Position numbers and translations under genes: made by a program. The notes under the pieces were generated by a model. That model was given only the letters and a program-made list of their open reading frames with translations, was not told the DNA's origin and ran no database searches. This document shows, piece by piece, positions 42,427 through 50,514 of a DNA stretch of 64,000 nt. The first letter of the stretch is position 1. Every line of letters begins with the position of its first letter. Source of the DNA: Akkermansiaceae bacterium UBA1315 (GTDB taxonomy: Bacteria; Verrucomicrobiota; Verrucomicrobiia; Verrucomicrobiales; Akkermansiaceae); NCBI GenBank assembly GCA_002307065.1, contig DBTN01000006.1, positions 32,487 through 96,486 on the forward strand, in the 5' to 3' direction.

Positions 42427-42507
42427 CGCCCGCCAAAATCCCCTCAGCCCGGTGATTCCGCAAGGTTTTCCTAGGCCGGACCGCCCGTGGCGCGGCCAGT
42501 TTCGTCT

Positions 42508-42536
42508 TGCATGTCAACTTTTCCCGTTTTAGAAGC
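42508..42536 (+). promoter_or_regulatory. Possible sigma-70-type promoter for nusA-infB-rbfA
   Basis: TTGCAT, 17 bases, then TAGAAG in the spacer upstream of nusA. The match to consensus is moderate (3/6 and 4/6). It lies just upstream of the leader hairpin at 42562-42590. Offered as a candidate only. Confidence 0.3.
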
Positions 42537-42561
42537 TCTGCCGCACAGCTTCTGACGAAAG

Positions 42562-42590
42562 AAAGGAGTGGGTCTCGCACCCACTCTTTT
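42562..42590 (+). terminator. Leader hairpin with T-run upstream of nusA
   Basis: GAGTGGGT (42566-42573) and ACCCACTC (42579-42586) form a perfect 8-bp stem around CTCGC. The preceding AAAG (42562-42565) can pair with the following TTTT, extending the stem to about 12 bp. It sits 45 bp before the nusA start and could act as an attenuator in the nusA leader. Confidence 0.55.
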
Positions 42591-42634
42591 GCGTCCCCAG
42601 ATGCTACCAGCGCCGATCGCTTACACCGCCAGCT

Positions 42635-43900
42635 ATGACCAACGACATCGTCGCCCTCATTGAGTATTACGAAAAGGAAAAAGGTATCGACCGTGCCAAG
42701 GTCGTCGCCGCGCTCGAATTTGCCTTTATTTCCGCTTATCGCAAGATGGTTCCGGGTGCCGAAGCGATCGAAACGCTGCGTGCGGATGTCAATCCACGCA
42801 AGGGAGAAACCCGTATTTTCGCTTCTCTGACCATCGTTGCAGACGCCGATCACGCTGATAAATTCAACGAAGTCCCCTTTTCCATCGCGGTTAAAAAGAA
42901 TCCGAGTGCGCAGGTCGGCGAAATTCTCGAATTCAACGTCACCCCGAAAGATTTCGGCCGCATCGCGGTGCAAACGGCCAAACAGACGATGATGCAGCGC
43001 CTTCGCCAAGCGGAGAAGGAAATGATCTACGAAGAATTCAAAGATCGCGCCGGCGACATCGTTTCCGGCACCGTTCGCCGCTTCGAGCGCAACGACGTAA
43101 TGATCGACCTCGGAAAATTCGAAGGCATCATGCCCAACCGGGAACGCGTTCAGGGCGAAGATTACAACATCGGCGACCGGATTCGCGCCTATGTCCTGGC
43201 CGTTGAAAACGAAGGCCGTGGACCAGAAATCATCCTTTCCCGCAGCCACCCGAATTTCGTCCGTCGTCTTTTCGAAGCAGAAGTGAACGAAATTTCCGAC
43301 CGCACCGTGGAAATCCGCGGCATCGCTCGCGAAGCTGGCTTCCGCACCAAGGTCGCCGTCTGGAGCACCGACCCGAAAGTCGATCCGGTCGGCGCATGCG
43401 TCGGCATGCGCGGCGCCCGCGTCAAAAACATCGTTCGCGAGCTCAACAACGAAAAAGTCGACATCATCCGCTGGAGCGAAGATCCAAAGGAATTTGTCCG
43501 CGAAGCTCTCAAACCCGCCGAACTCCGCTCAATCACCGTTGACGAAGCGACCCACACGGTTCATGTTACCGTCGACGAAATTGATCTCAGCAAAGCCATC
43601 GGTCGCAAGGGTCAAAACGCCCGGCTTTCCTCCCGCCTCATGGGCTGGGACGTTCAAGTCCGCCGCGATGAATCCAAAGAAGAACAATTTAAGGAGAAGA
43701 TCGGCGGCGCCGCTCACACTCTCGGCGAACAACTCGGCATCACCGACGAACTCGCCGAAAAATTGACGTTCGCCGGCGGCTTCAACCCAGAGTTGATCGT
43801 CGACATGCCCGCAGACTATATCGCGGCCGCCCTTGCGATCGACGAGGAACAAGCCGAAGCCATCCTGGTTCGTGCCCGCGCTCTCGTCGGTGCCAACTAA
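42635..43900 (+). CDS. nusA: Transcription termination/antitermination factor NusA
   Basis: Binds RNA polymerase and nascent RNA to modulate pausing, termination and antitermination. 421 residues: N-terminal polymerase-binding domain (FAFISAYRKMVPGAEAIETL), S1 domain (DIVSGTVRRFERNDVMIDLG), KH1-KH2 (DPVGACVGMRGARVKNIVRE, LSKAIGRKGQNARLSSRLMG), and a short helical C-terminal region (LIVDMPADYIAAALAIDEEQ). The last part is one helix-hairpin-helix-like segment, so it lacks the two acidic repeats of E. coli NusA. RimP, which usually precedes nusA, is absent here. infB follows 53 bp downstream. Confidence 0.96.
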   Translation: MTNDIVALIEYYEKEKGIDRAKVVAALEFAFISAYRKMVPGAEAIETLRADVNPRKGETRIFASLTIVADADHADKFNEVPFSIAVKKNPSAQVGEILEFNVTPKDFGRIAVQTAKQTMMQRLRQAEKEMIYEEFKDRAGDIVSGTVRRFERNDVMIDLGKFEGIMPNRERVQGEDYNIGDRIRAYVLAVENEGRGPEIILSRSHPNFVRRLFEAEVNEISDRTVEIRGIAREAGFRTKVAVWSTDPKVDPVGACVGMRGARVKNIVRELNNEKVDIIRWSEDPKEFVREALKPAELRSITVDEATHTVHVTVDEIDLSKAIGRKGQNARLSSRLMGWDVQVRRDESKEEQFKEKIGGAAHTLGEQLGITDELAEKLTFAGGFNPELIVDMPADYIAAALAIDEEQAEAILVRARALVGAN

Positions 43901-43953
43901 TTTAAACGAAACCTTTTCTCATTCAGACTCCACCAACCCCGCAGATCAGCCGG

Positions 43954-46089
43954 ATGCCTCAAAATAGCGACAGTTCACCCGAGAAGCCTAAGGTTCTTGA
44001 CCTTCTCGACACGACCCAAAAGCCTTCACGCCGGGCACGTCAGCGTCAGGAAGCAGAGGTTCCACCTCCGCAGGTCAGCATCATCGATGCCGCGAAACGC
44101 GATGCATTGGATCTTTTCGCGGATGATAAAAAGGCGAAGGCACGGAAACCCAATAAATCCGGCAAATCCGTTCTGCCTAGTATCTCGAAAATCCTCGACG
44201 AGGACGCGATCGCCGCAGCTCCTCCGAAGGCACCGGAACCGGTCCCGACTGCTTCCGATGAACCAACCGAGTCCCAACCGGTTGAGCACGATCTTCTTCC
44301 TGACGACCCCAAACTGATCGTCATCAAACCGCCGATTTTGGTTCCCGATCTGGCGGCACGCCTGGGTCTGAAGCCGTTCAACATCATGGCGGATCTGATC
44401 AAGCTCGGCGTCTTCCCGGCTCCGAACCAACCGCTTGAACCGGACATCGCCGCGAAAGTTTGTGAAATTCACGGTTTCGTCTTCGAACGCGAAAAACGCG
44501 ACAAGGACAAGGGCTTCCACAAAGAAGTCGAAGTCATCAAAGAACCGGAAGCTCCCGCTGTCGAACCTGAAGAACTTCTCAAATTCCGCCCACCGATCAT
44601 CACGATCATGGGCCACGTCGACCACGGCAAAACCTCGCTGCTCGATTTCCTCCGCAAAACCCGCATCACCGCGGGTGAAGCAGGCGGCATCACCCAGCAC
44701 ATCGGTGCTTATCAGGTCAAACACAACGACCAGCTCATCACCTTCCTCGACACCCCAGGTCACGCGATTTTCTCCGACATGCGCGCTCGCGGTGCCGACA
44801 TCACGGACATCGTGATCATTGTCGTGGCAGCGAACGACGGCATCATGCCGCAAACGGTCGAGGCGATCAAACACGCGAAAAAGGCGAACAAAACGATCAT
44901 CGTCGCCATCAACAAAGTCGACCTTCCAAGCGCCAACGTCGAGCGGGTGAAATCCCAGCTCGCTGAAAACGGCCTGCAAACCACCGATTACGGCGGCGAC
45001 ACGGAATTCGCGGAAGTTTCCGCCCTGACCGGTCAAGGCATGGATGACTTGCTCGACCTCATGGCACTTCAAGCCGAAGTTCTCGAACTCAAGGCGAACC
45101 CGAAAGCAACGGCCCGCGCCGGTGTGATCGAAGCCCGCGTCGTCCCAGGTCGTGGCACGACCGCTACTGTCATCGTTGAATCCGGCACCCTGAAAATCGG
45201 CACTCCATTCATCTGTGGCCCGTATGCCGGGAAAATCCGCTCGTTGATCAACGATCGCGGCGAAGCGATCAAAGTCGCCCCTCCAGGCACACCGGTTGAA
45301 GTCATCGGCTTCGAAGAACTTCCAAACGTCGGCGATCATCTCACCGAGATGAAAACCGAGCGCGAAGCGAAAGCTCTCGCCAGCGAACGCCAAGAAGAAC
45401 AACGCCTCGTCCGCCTCAAACCACAGCACCGCAACCGGATGGAAGACCTCTATTCGATGGTCAATACGGGTGGAGGAAAGGCTCAGCTCAAACTGATCCT
45501 GAAGTGCGACGTCCAAGGTTCGGTGGAAGCGATTAAAAAAGCGGTTCTCGCGATCGAATCCAAAAAAGTCGAATCCTCGTTCATCACCGCAGCCGCAGGA
45601 CCAGTCACCGAATCGGATATTTCCTACGCCGCTTCGACCGACGCGATCATCCTCGGTTTCAACGTCAAGGTTGAAGCCAAAGCCGTCAAAGCCGCGAAAG
45701 CCGCTGGCGTGGAAATCAAACTTTATTCGATCGTTTACGAACTCATCGATCAGGTTCGGGAAGCAATGCTCGGCTTGCTCGAACCGCTCAGCCGCGAAAC
45801 GGTCATCGGTCACGCCGAAGTCCGTCAGATCTTCAAACTCAACCGCGGCCGCGTCGCTGGCTCCTACGTCACCGACGGTCGGATTCACCGCAAAGCGCAT
45901 GCTCGCGTCATCCGCGGCGGCGTTCCGGTCTTCGATGGCCGGATGTCCACACTCCGCCGCTTCAAAGATGAGGTCGAGGAAGTCCGCAACAACTTCGAAT
46001 GCGGCATCCGCCTCGGCGAATTCAACGAATACGAAGAAGGCGATATCATCGAGTGCTACAAACTCGATAAAGTTCCTCAGACTCTGTGA
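43954..46089 (+). CDS. infB: Translation initiation factor IF-2
   Basis: GTPase that positions initiator tRNA on the 30S subunit. 711 residues with a relatively short N-terminal region: residues 1-120 are Pro/Lys/Glu-rich and unstructured, then an IF2-N-like segment (LAARLGLKPFNIMADLIKLG). The G domain has GHVDHGKTSLLDFLRKT (about 219), FLDTPGHAIFSDMRARGADI and INKVDLPSAN; domains II-IV follow, ending in ECGIRLGEFNEYEEGDIIE. It lies between nusA and rbfA, the usual order. Confidence 0.97.
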   Translation: MPQNSDSSPEKPKVLDLLDTTQKPSRRARQRQEAEVPPPQVSIIDAAKRDALDLFADDKKAKARKPNKSGKSVLPSISKILDEDAIAAAPPKAPEPVPTASDEPTESQPVEHDLLPDDPKLIVIKPPILVPDLAARLGLKPFNIMADLIKLGVFPAPNQPLEPDIAAKVCEIHGFVFEREKRDKDKGFHKEVEVIKEPEAPAVEPEELLKFRPPIITIMGHVDHGKTSLLDFLRKTRITAGEAGGITQHIGAYQVKHNDQLITFLDTPGHAIFSDMRARGADITDIVIIVVAANDGIMPQTVEAIKHAKKANKTIIVAINKVDLPSANVERVKSQLAENGLQTTDYGGDTEFAEVSALTGQGMDDLLDLMALQAEVLELKANPKATARAGVIEARVVPGRGTTATVIVESGTLKIGTPFICGPYAGKIRSLINDRGEAIKVAPPGTPVEVIGFEELPNVGDHLTEMKTEREAKALASERQEEQRLVRLKPQHRNRMEDLYSMVNTGGGKAQLKLILKCDVQGSVEAIKKAVLAIESKKVESSFITAAAGPVTESDISYAASTDAIILGFNVKVEAKAVKAAKAAGVEIKLYSIVYELIDQVREAMLGLLEPLSRETVIGHAEVRQIFKLNRGRVAGSYVTDGRIHRKAHARVIRGGVPVFDGRMSTLRRFKDEVEEVRNNFECGIRLGEFNEYEEGDIIECYKLDKVPQTL

Positions 46090-46093
46090 GTCC

Positions 46094-46160
46094 GTTATCA
46101 GTTATAGGTTATCAGTTAAAAGTCTGATCCTTATAACTGATAACTTTTAACCAATAACAG
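46094..46160. repeat. AT-rich inverted and direct repeats between infB and rbfA
   Basis: GTTATCAGTTATA (46094-46106) is a perfect inverted match of TATAACTGATAAC (46132-46144). A second direct copy GTTATCAGTTA (46108-46118) and further TAAC units on the right arm allow alternative pairings. The element is far more AT-rich than its surroundings and fills most of the 80-bp gap. Confidence 0.7.
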
Positions 46161-46169
46161 ATAACAACA

Positions 46170-46535
46170 GTGTCCCGCCGTCTCGACCGTGTTAACGAAC
46201 TTCTCCGCCGTGAAATCGGTGCCATTGTCCAAAAGGATTACGAGTGGAATGGCAAGCTCGTGACGGTGAGCGATGTCGAGGTCACGCAAGACCTCAAAGA
46301 AGGCAAAGTTTGGATTGGCGTGCTCGGCGGCGACGCTGGATCAGTGATCGAAAAGCTGAACAAAGACCACGGTTCGATTCAAGCGAAGGTCTCCAAGCGG
46401 GTGGTGCTGAAATCCACTGCCGTCCTCCGCTTTTACCACGACACCTCCGCCGTCCGCGGGGTGGACATCGTGAATTTGCTTCAGGAAGTCGATAAGCTTC
46501 CGAAAGCCCCCGAAGTCGATCCCGAGGAAAACTAA
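46170..46535 (+). CDS. rbfA: Ribosome-binding factor A
   Basis: Assists late 30S maturation, binding near helix 45 of 16S rRNA. 121 residues, a KH-like fold: RLDRVNELLRREIGAIVQKD at the start, VTVSDVEVTQDLKEGKVWIG in the middle, and VLRFYHDTSAVRGVDIVNLL near the end. Start is GTG at 46170; no strong ribosome binding site is present, as the gap is filled with an AT-rich repeat. It ends the nusA-infB-rbfA unit. Confidence 0.93.
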   Translation: MSRRLDRVNELLRREIGAIVQKDYEWNGKLVTVSDVEVTQDLKEGKVWIGVLGGDAGSVIEKLNKDHGSIQAKVSKRVVLKSTAVLRFYHDTSAVRGVDIVNLLQEVDKLPKAPEVDPEEN

Positions 46536-46599
46536 CGCGACGCCTCATGCGGGGCGAAACCGTTCGATCCAATCGTGGTGGAAACATCGGATTCCCCAC

Positions 46600-46870
46600 C
46601 CCATGAAGCGTCCTTTCAGGACGCTTCCGCGATGCAAATTCTTCCGGTAACAACCGGGCTGTCCCCGTGGGACGATTTATAAATGCGGCTCATCTATCCG
46701 TCCCAACGGGACGATTCATATCAGCCCGGGGTGAAACCCCGGGGGTGTTGCGATGGTCTAAACCGGCGTCCTGAAAGGACGCTTCATGTGGAAAAAAATC
46801 GCGGTATTTCATCGATGTCATCTCTAAAACCGGCGTCACCCTGGATGAGACGTCCCAACGGGACGTGATG
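46600..46870. repeat. Cluster of intergenic palindromes (copy A)
   Basis: Five short hairpins: GAAGCGTCCT-TTC-AGGACGCTTC (46605-46627), CGTCCC-AAC-GGGACG (46699-46713), CCCGGGGT-GAA-ACCCCGGG (46725-46743), GCGTCCT-GAA-AGGACGC (46766-46782) and ACGTCCC-AAC-GGGACGT (46850-46866). The same family reappears at 63787-64000. The stretch 46536-46835 contains no credible gene; short open frames in it are repeat translations. Transposase genes able to move such repeats are not in the window. Confidence 0.85.
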
Positions 46871-47336
46871 CACGACCAGAAAACACACTTAATTCTCTCG
46901 CCTCAATCTCCAGCTCCGCCTCGGCATATCCTTGGCTGAGGCATTCGAAAACATACCGGTCCATAAACGGTTTGATCCCACCGAGCTGCTGATATTGCAA
47001 CACATGCACCAGTTCGTGTCGCAGCGACAACCGGTTTCCCGGTGCCAGAAAAATCCCTCGCCCGATCGCCATGCCGCCGGGCGGGAAAACCGGCAGCCCT
47101 ACCTTTTTTCCCAACCACACCCAGAACGCCGAAACCGGCAAGGGAATCTCAGCGATTTCCCTAACACGGATTTCCTCTGGCCAGAGGATCCCAAGACTTT
47201 CCGCGAATTCCATCAGCTCGACCGGGAGTGGCTCCCCGTCCGCCAGAATTCGCTTCTCCCAACCCCTCGCCCACCGCGCCAGCCAGGGTGACAGTCCCCC
47301 TGCCAAAGTGAGCGCCAATCCGCGAGGCAGATGCAT
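46836..47336 (-). CDS. Putative HExxH-like membrane-associated protein (C-terminus in repeat)
   Basis: 166 residues. RHELVHVLQYQQLGGIKPFM has HELVH, an HExxH zinc-binding motif as in DUF4157-like domains. The N-terminus (MHLPRGLALTLAGGLSPWLA) is mildly hydrophobic. The last 15 or so residues (SGRASRPVGTSHPG) are encoded by palindrome 46850-46866, and the stop codon itself lies at the edge of the repeat cluster, so the original C-terminus was probably replaced when the repeat arrived. It starts at the stop of the SLBB gene (TGATG overlap). Function unknown. Confidence 0.65.
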   Translation of the reverse strand: MHLPRGLALTLAGGLSPWLARWARGWEKRILADGEPLPVELMEFAESLGILWPEEIRVREIAEIPLPVSAFWVWLGKKVGLPVFPPGGMAIGRGIFLAPGNRLSLRHELVHVLQYQQLGGIKPFMDRYVFECLSQGYAEAELEIEARELSVFSGRASRPVGTSHPG

Positions 47337-47671
47337 CAGCGACCCAGAAAATTCTTCTTCGCCACCGTGATCGTGTCACCCGGTTTGGCTTGAATGACCT
47401 TTTGCCCGTCGTCGGTCAGATCATAAACTTTTTCTCGGCCTTTGCGAGTGACCGTCACCCGTCGCAGCGAGCCATTGGTCGTGGGACCGCCCGCGCTCAA
47501 AATCGCGGCATAAAGCCCCATTTTCCCCACCAGTTTTACCGGCCCTGGGCGGGCCACTTCGCCAGCCACCGTCGCAATCGATTCCCGCTGTTCGATCGGA
47601 ATCGCTTTTCCCTGTTCCGCCCTCAACGAGAAACAAGTGAGCAGAAATAAAATCGCGGACCATTTCATCAC
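47336..47671 (-). CDS. Exported SLBB-domain protein
   Basis: 111 residues: signal peptide (MMKWSAILFLLTCFSLRAEQ) and one soluble-ligand-binding beta-grasp domain (VAGEVARPGPVKLVGKMGLY, AAILSAGGPTTNGSLRRVTV), ending PGDTITVAKKNFLGR. The domain is normally part of polysaccharide export proteins (Wza/KpsD type), but the export domain is missing, so this is a minimal stand-alone form. Co-translated with the HELVH protein downstream. The 227 bp upstream to the dihydropyrimidinase gene contain no gene that I can support. Confidence 0.8.
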   Translation of the reverse strand: MMKWSAILFLLTCFSLRAEQGKAIPIEQRESIATVAGEVARPGPVKLVGKMGLYAAILSAGGPTTNGSLRRVTVTRKGREKVYDLTDDGQKVIQAKPGDTITVAKKNFLGR

Positions 47672-47898
47672 TCATCGATACGTTTTGAGGGCTTCAGGGT
47701 AAAGACGAAAGCTCCTGCTTTTTCCCGCTGTCAGCCGAGTGGCACGGAATGCGCTAACACGACCAACCTCGTGGTCTCGCTTCCATCCCATCAAACCTCA
47801 AGCCCCGTGAACGTCCGAAATTCCCCCCTTCCGGATGACCGATTGAGTAACGCTCCGGTTGTCGTCTTAGCTCAGAAAAAAACCTTCTCTCCCGCCCC

Positions 47899-49347
47899 AT
47901 GAATCTGCTCATTCGAAATGGAGAGGTCGTGACTGCCGAAGGGCATTTTGTGGGCGATGTCCTCTGCCGAAACGGTGTGATCGCCGCCATCGGACTGGGA
48001 CTCGAAGCCCCGCCGAACACCGAAATCATCGATGCGACCGGTCAATATGTTTTCCCCGGATTCATCGATCCTCATGTTCATGTCCACGCCCCTTTCATGG
48101 GCACTTTTTCCAAAGACGACTACTCCATCGCCAGTCGCGCCGCCTTGCTCGGCGGGACCACAACGATGATCGAAATGTGTTGTCCATCGCGAAAGGAAGA
48201 CCCGCTCGATGCGATCCAGCTTTGCAAAAAAAACGCCGCCGGCACCTCGTTCTGCGATTACTCATTTCACATGGGAGTCAGCCGGTTTGGCGATGGCACG
48301 GCGGAGTTACTGAGAGAGATCGTCGAGGACGAAGGCATCACCTCGTTCAAAATCTTCCTCGCCTATCAAGGCTCGTACGGCATCGAAGACACTGAGCTTT
48401 TTCAAACTCTTTCGCTGGCCCACGACCTTGGCGTGATCGTCACCGCTCATTGTGAAAACGCCGATCTCGTTTCGGAAAACCAGAAGAAGCTGATCGCGGA
48501 AGGAAAAACCGGTCCCGAATGGCATGGTGCCTCGCGACCGGTCACCGTCGAAACCGGTGGCTGCCGACATTTCATGACTTTTGCCGAGATGACCGGCGCG
48601 GAAGTATATGTCGTCAATACCAGTTGCTCACCCGCCATCGAACTTCTTCAAGAAGCTCGAAAACGCGGCGTCAAAGTCTGGATCGAAACGGCGTCTCCTT
48701 ACCTCGTGCTCGATGAAAGTTATGCCGAGTTACCAGATTTCGAAGGAGCGAAGTACCTGATGAATCCACCGATCCGCAGCCAAGAGCACCGGGATTTCCT
48801 CTGGAAATGCCTCGCCGATGGCACGATCGATTCGGTTGCAAGCGATCACGCCGCCTTCGATTTCGCCACCCACAAACACATGGGTCACCCGTCAAAAGAC
48901 CGGTGCATGGACGCGGATTTCAAACTGTCCGGTAAACCCGGAAATTTCACGATGATTCCCAACGGCCTGCCCGGAATCGAAGAACGCGTCAAAATCCTCT
49001 ACACCGAAGGCGTTCGTCGCGGTCGCATCGACCTCCAAACGCTTGTCCGCGTCGCCAGCACCCAGCCTGCGGAACTCTTCGGACTCTACCCGAAAAAAGG
49101 AACCATCGCTCCCGGCAGCGACGCCGATCTGGTGATCTGGAATCCCGCATGGACCGGAGTCATTTCCGCCGAGACCCATGCCATGGCGACCGACTATTCC
49201 GCCTACGAAGGAAGACCCGTCGAAGGCCGCGCCGAGCATGTGATGGTCCGTGGCAAAATCATGGTCCGTGACGGAAATTGGGTGGGCGAAACCGGTTGGG
49301 GAAAATTCCTTCCGCGCGTCGCCAAAAAACGCAAAGCCCTCGTCTAA
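47899..49347 (+). CDS. Dihydropyrimidinase / D-hydantoinase family amidohydrolase
   Basis: Hydrolyses cyclic ureides such as dihydrouracil. 482 residues with the metal-binding set: PGFIDPHVHVHAPF (two His), TSFKIFLAYQGSYG (carbamylated Lys), VTAHCEN (His), the second His further on in MTGAEVYVVNTSC area, and SVASDHAAFD (Asp). The lid tyrosine-containing loop is GSYG. Dihydroorotase or allantoinase would show other signatures, so the hydantoinase type is preferred, but true substrate is unproven. No pyrimidine-degradation genes are adjacent. Codon use resembles neighbours. Confidence 0.85.
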   Translation: MNLLIRNGEVVTAEGHFVGDVLCRNGVIAAIGLGLEAPPNTEIIDATGQYVFPGFIDPHVHVHAPFMGTFSKDDYSIASRAALLGGTTTMIEMCCPSRKEDPLDAIQLCKKNAAGTSFCDYSFHMGVSRFGDGTAELLREIVEDEGITSFKIFLAYQGSYGIEDTELFQTLSLAHDLGVIVTAHCENADLVSENQKKLIAEGKTGPEWHGASRPVTVETGGCRHFMTFAEMTGAEVYVVNTSCSPAIELLQEARKRGVKVWIETASPYLVLDESYAELPDFEGAKYLMNPPIRSQEHRDFLWKCLADGTIDSVASDHAAFDFATHKHMGHPSKDRCMDADFKLSGKPGNFTMIPNGLPGIEERVKILYTEGVRRGRIDLQTLVRVASTQPAELFGLYPKKGTIAPGSDADLVIWNPAWTGVISAETHAMATDYSAYEGRPVEGRAEHVMVRGKIMVRDGNWVGETGWGKFLPRVAKKRKALV

Positions 49348-49401
49348 CTCAAAAAAATCGCAACACGGACTTGAGTCCGACGCGGAAGATTGGCGCTTCA
49401 A

Positions 49402-50514
49402 CTAAGCCGTCTTCCGCCGAAACATCACCGACGCTGCAGTCAGCGTGCACGCGCTGATCACGATCAACGGCCAGATCAACGACGCGATGCGATCAAACGA
49501 CGCGTCCTTCAAAAATACCCCCTTCACAATTTCCACAAAATGCCGAATCGGATTCGGCCATGTGAGATATTGCAGCCACTGCGGCATATTTTCAACCGGC
49601 GCGGTGAATCCGGATAAAAGGATCGCCGGCATCATAAAAACAAACGCCCCCAGAAATGCCTGCTGCTGCGTCGAACTCACCGCAGAAATCAGAAGCCCGA
49701 CTCCCACCAACGCCAGCGAATAGAAAAACATGCCGGTATAAAGCAACGCCAGACTCCCGCGAAACGGCACATGATAAAGGAAAACCGCAACCAACAAAAT
49801 TAGCGTCGCTTGAAAAAACGCCACCATCATGGCCGGAATCGCCTTTCCGATCATGATCATTTCCGGGGTCAACGGCGAAACCAGCAACTGATCGAACGTC
49901 CCCTGCTCTCGCTCGCGCGCCACCGAAAGCGCCGTCACAATCAACGAACCGATGGTCGTGATCACCGCGATCAAACTCGGCAAAATATATTTCGGGTAAT
50001 CCAAACTCGGATTGAACCAATAACGCGTCACCATTTCCGACGGCAAGATCCGCCCCGCCGTTTCGGACCGCTCTTTTAAATACTGATCTACGATCGATTG
50101 CAGATAACCAAATGCGATTTGCGAGCTGTTAGACCGCCGTCCATCCAGCATCACTTGAACCGGTGCCGTTTCACCCAGAGCCAGCTTGCGTGAAAAATCT
50201 TCAGGAATCCGCACCGCCAAAAGCGCGTCGCGGTTTTCAATCGCCGCTTCCACTTGTGACTGACTTTGCATCGGCAGAAATTCGGTGAACGCGCCTGACG
50301 CCGCAAACCGCTGCATCAGCTCGATGGATGCAAGTCCGCCATCCTCATTATACACTGCCAACGACGCGTTTTTCACCTCCAACGTCGCCGCAAAAGGAAA
50401 CAGCACGGTCTGCAAAATCACCGGCATGAATAACAACACGCGTCCCGATCGATCATTCAGCAGTGACTGCAGTTCCTTAATCACCAGCGTCCGAATGCGA
50501 TTCAAAAAATTCAT
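49402..50514 (-). CDS. ybhR: ABC-2 type permease (YbhR-like)
   Basis: Inner-membrane subunit of an ABC exporter, 370 residues. N-terminal cytoplasmic segment (NFLNRIRTLVIKELQSLLND), one helix, a large periplasmic domain (about 45-170), then five helices with the ABC-2 signature (LSVAREREQGTFDQLLVSPL). The start is ATG 50514: it has AGGAGG just upstream and overlaps the stop of the partner permease (ATGA); the frame is open further upstream but inside that gene. Last gene of the five-gene efflux unit. Confidence 0.9.
   Translation of the reverse strand: MNFLNRIRTLVIKELQSLLNDRSGRVLLFMPVILQTVLFPFAATLEVKNASLAVYNEDGGLASIELMQRFAASGAFTEFLPMQSQSQVEAAIENRDALLAVRIPEDFSRKLALGETAPVQVMLDGRRSNSSQIAFGYLQSIVDQYLKERSETAGRILPSEMVTRYWFNPSLDYPKYILPSLIAVITTIGSLIVTALSVAREREQGTFDQLLVSPLTPEMIMIGKAIPAMMVAFFQATLILLVAVFLYHVPFRGSLALLYTGMFFYSLALVGVGLLISAVSSTQQQAFLGAFVFMMPAILLSGFTAPVENMPQWLQYLTWPNPIRHFVEIVKGVFLKDASFDRIASLIWPLIVISACTLTAASVMFRRKTA

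Noticed and set aside
42374..43249. 291-codon minus-strand open frame opposite nusA
   Set aside because: Overlaps the start of the HAD gene on the same strand and lies antisense to nusA; no domain.
44026..45900. 624-codon minus-strand open frame
   Set aside because: Antisense shadow of infB, rich in Asp, Phe and Arg with no domain.
46683..46868. Short open frame in the palindromic repeat cluster
   Set aside because: Its sequence is a translation of the repeats themselves; similar spurious proteins arise wherever such repeats occur.
46600..46870. Possible CRISPR array
   Set aside because: The repeats are short hairpins of different sequence and irregular spacing, without uniform direct repeats or spacers; no cas genes.
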